From Kribbella sindirgiensis (GTDB lineage: Bacteria > Actinomycetota > Actinomycetes > Propionibacteriales > Kribbellaceae): 64,000 nucleotides of DNA. The notes beneath the pieces were generated by a model. That model ran no database searches. It had not been told where the DNA came from and was given only the letters and a program-made list of their open reading frames with translations. How positions within the stretch are numbered: position 1 is the stretch's first letter; every line of letters starts with the position of its first letter. The DNA is taken from the NCBI RefSeq assembly GCF_004331435.1, contig NZ_SJKA01000005.1, positions 186,001 to 250,000 on the forward strand, written 5' to 3'. Positions 63,056 to 64,000 of the stretch are shown here, piece by piece. The translations under genes and the position numbers were made by a program.

Positions 63056-64000
63056 ATGAGGCGTGGGGCTGTCGCGACTGCTGGTGTCGCGGTGCTGCTG
63101 TTGGCGGGCTGCACGGACGACGCGGGCGCTCCCGAACCGTCGAAGCCCGCATCGACCGTCACGGTGACCGTTCCCACCGCTCCCCCGGCCGCGGCCGCCG
63201 CAGTGCTCGGACCGACGGGCCCGAGTACGGCGAAAGCGTGCAAGGGAACCGTTATCGGGGTCGGTGTGGACCCGCAGCCGGTCATCGACGCCGCGCCCGC
63301 GGGCACCACGTTCTGCTTCGCGAAGGGCGTGCATCGCATCACGCGAGCGCTCCGTCCCCGCGAGGGCGACACGCTCGCGGGTGAGGCCGGCGCCGTACTG
63401 AGTGGAGCCGTCCGGCTGACCGGATGGAAGCGATCCGGGAACGCCTGGACAGTGCGAGGGGTGCTGCCGGCGGCGTACCCGCTCAAGGGCCAGTGCGAGG
63501 ACAACAAGGCCAACCCGTGTCAACGAGGCGAGCAACTGTTCGTCGACGGCAAGCACCTGACCCGCGTCATGAGCCTGAGCCAGGTGACGGCAGGCACGTT
63601 CTACGGCGACTACCGGGCCAACGTGCTCTACCTCGGCGACGACCCCGCCGGTCACGTCACCGAGATGTCGCGCACCCGGACCGCGATCGACAAGTCGGCC
63701 GCCAACGTCACGGTGACCGGCCTGACGATCGAGCACTTCGCCAGCCGCCCGCAGGCGGGCGCGGTGCAGGTCGGCACCGGCTGGAAGGTGACCGCCAACG
63801 AGGTCCGGTGGAACCACGCCGTCGGCATCATGGTCATCGAGGGCGACAACGCCGAGCTGAGCCGCAACACGGTCGCCGACAACGGGCAGCTCGGCATCGG
63901 CCAGTACAAGTCGGAAGGCGCGAAGATCACCGCCAACCTCGTCACCCGCAACAACACCGATGGTTTCTGGATCGCCGACTGGGAGTCGGGCGGGATCAAG
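63056..64000 (+). CDS. Beta-helix repeat lipoprotein (3' truncated by window)
   Basis: 315 codons from ATG 63056 to the window end, no stop reached. Signal peptide with lipobox LAGC (about residue 20), so membrane-anchored outside the cell. Homologous to the two beta-helix proteins at 48218 and 50058: TTFCFAKGVHRITRAL, GQCEDNKANPCQRGEQLF, EHFASRPQAGAVQVG, NNTDGFWIADWESGGIK. The linker is short and Pro/Ala/Thr-rich. Polysaccharide-related function is inferred from the fold only. Confidence 0.85.
   Translation, partial: MRRGAVATAGVAVLLLAGCTDDAGAPEPSKPASTVTVTVPTAPPAAAAAVLGPTGPSTAKACKGTVIGVGVDPQPVIDAAPAGTTFCFAKGVHRITRALRPREGDTLAGEAGAVLSGAVRLTGWKRSGNAWTVRGVLPAAYPLKGQCEDNKANPCQRGEQLFVDGKHLTRVMSLSQVTAGTFYGDYRANVLYLGDDPAGHVTEMSRTRTAIDKSAANVTVTGLTIEHFASRPQAGAVQVGTGWKVTANEVRWNHAVGIMVIEGDNAELSRNTVADNGQLGIGQYKSEGAKITANLVTRNNTDGFWIADWESGGIK

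Noticed and set aside
61046..63817. 923-codon minus-strand frame across the two unknown paralogues and the lipoprotein gene
   Set aside because: Low-complexity Arg-rich translation; the alternative frames are supported by mutual homology and, for the lipoprotein, by a lipobox and beta-helix homology.

Overview
The window looks like chromosomal DNA of a high-G+C Gram-positive actinobacterium. Third codon positions are nearly all G or C, GTG and TTG starts are common, many genes overlap by 4 bp (ATGA/GTGA), and the families present (ECF41 sigma factor, FCD-type GntR, Cox/XDH-type molybdenum hydroxylase, beta-helix exoproteins) suit a soil saprophyte. A Nocardioidales/Kribbella-like host is my inference. 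No rRNA, tRNA, prophage, insertion sequence or CRISPR array was seen.

Layout. 1-3.7 kb: end of an ECF41 sigma factor, a lipid kinase, a serine hydrolase and an epimerase. 3.8-12.7 kb: a guanidine-I riboswitch followed by a tightly overlapping operon: APC permease, two DUF1989 proteins (candidate carboxyguanidine deiminase subunits), a urea/guanidine carboxylase reduced to its carboxyltransferase part, allophanate hydrolase, then an M20 peptidase and a frameshifted amidohydrolase. 12.8-15.0 kb: an amidase carrying a 15-bp minisatellite, and a MerR regulator. 15.0-30.1 kb: a catabolic regulon of amidase, DUF3830, 2-hydroxyacid dehydrogenase, two maleate-isomerase-like proteins, an ectoine-hydrolase-like M24 protein, two aminotransferases, an aldehyde dehydrogenase, a large FAD/Fe-S dehydrogenase, a GntR regulator and a ProP-like transporter. 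Near-identical palindromes (GATTGTCGACAATC type) lie in four of its promoter regions.

30.2-33.4 kb: a TetR remnant, erpA, glycerate kinase, a VOC protein and endonuclease V. 33.5-41.7 kb: an eight-gene leftward operon for a molybdenum hydroxylase of the Cox/xanthine dehydrogenase family with its maturation factors. 41.7-43.9 kb: nadA and an AbiEi/DUF559 protein. 44-51.6 kb: a surface-polymer-like set (two GT4 glycosyltransferases, two cytidylyltransferases around a CDP-alcohol phosphotransferase) next to two secreted beta-helix proteins. 52-60 kb: uronate use, with a LacI regulator, a polyamine/iron-type ABC transporter and fructuronate reductase in one direction, glucuronate isomerase divergently, and two matching LacI operators between them. 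60-64 kb: two tandem paralogues of unknown function and a third beta-helix protein, a lipoprotein cut by the window edge.

Most notable signals: the TTGTNNACAA palindromes, about a dozen exact copies confined to the first 30 kb and mostly inside genes; the carboxylase lacking both biotin carboxylase and biotin carrier domains; the in-frame minisatellite in an amidase; an 89-nt dispersed repeat found twice, each time between convergent genes; and a perfect 20-bp inverted repeat near 51.8 kb.
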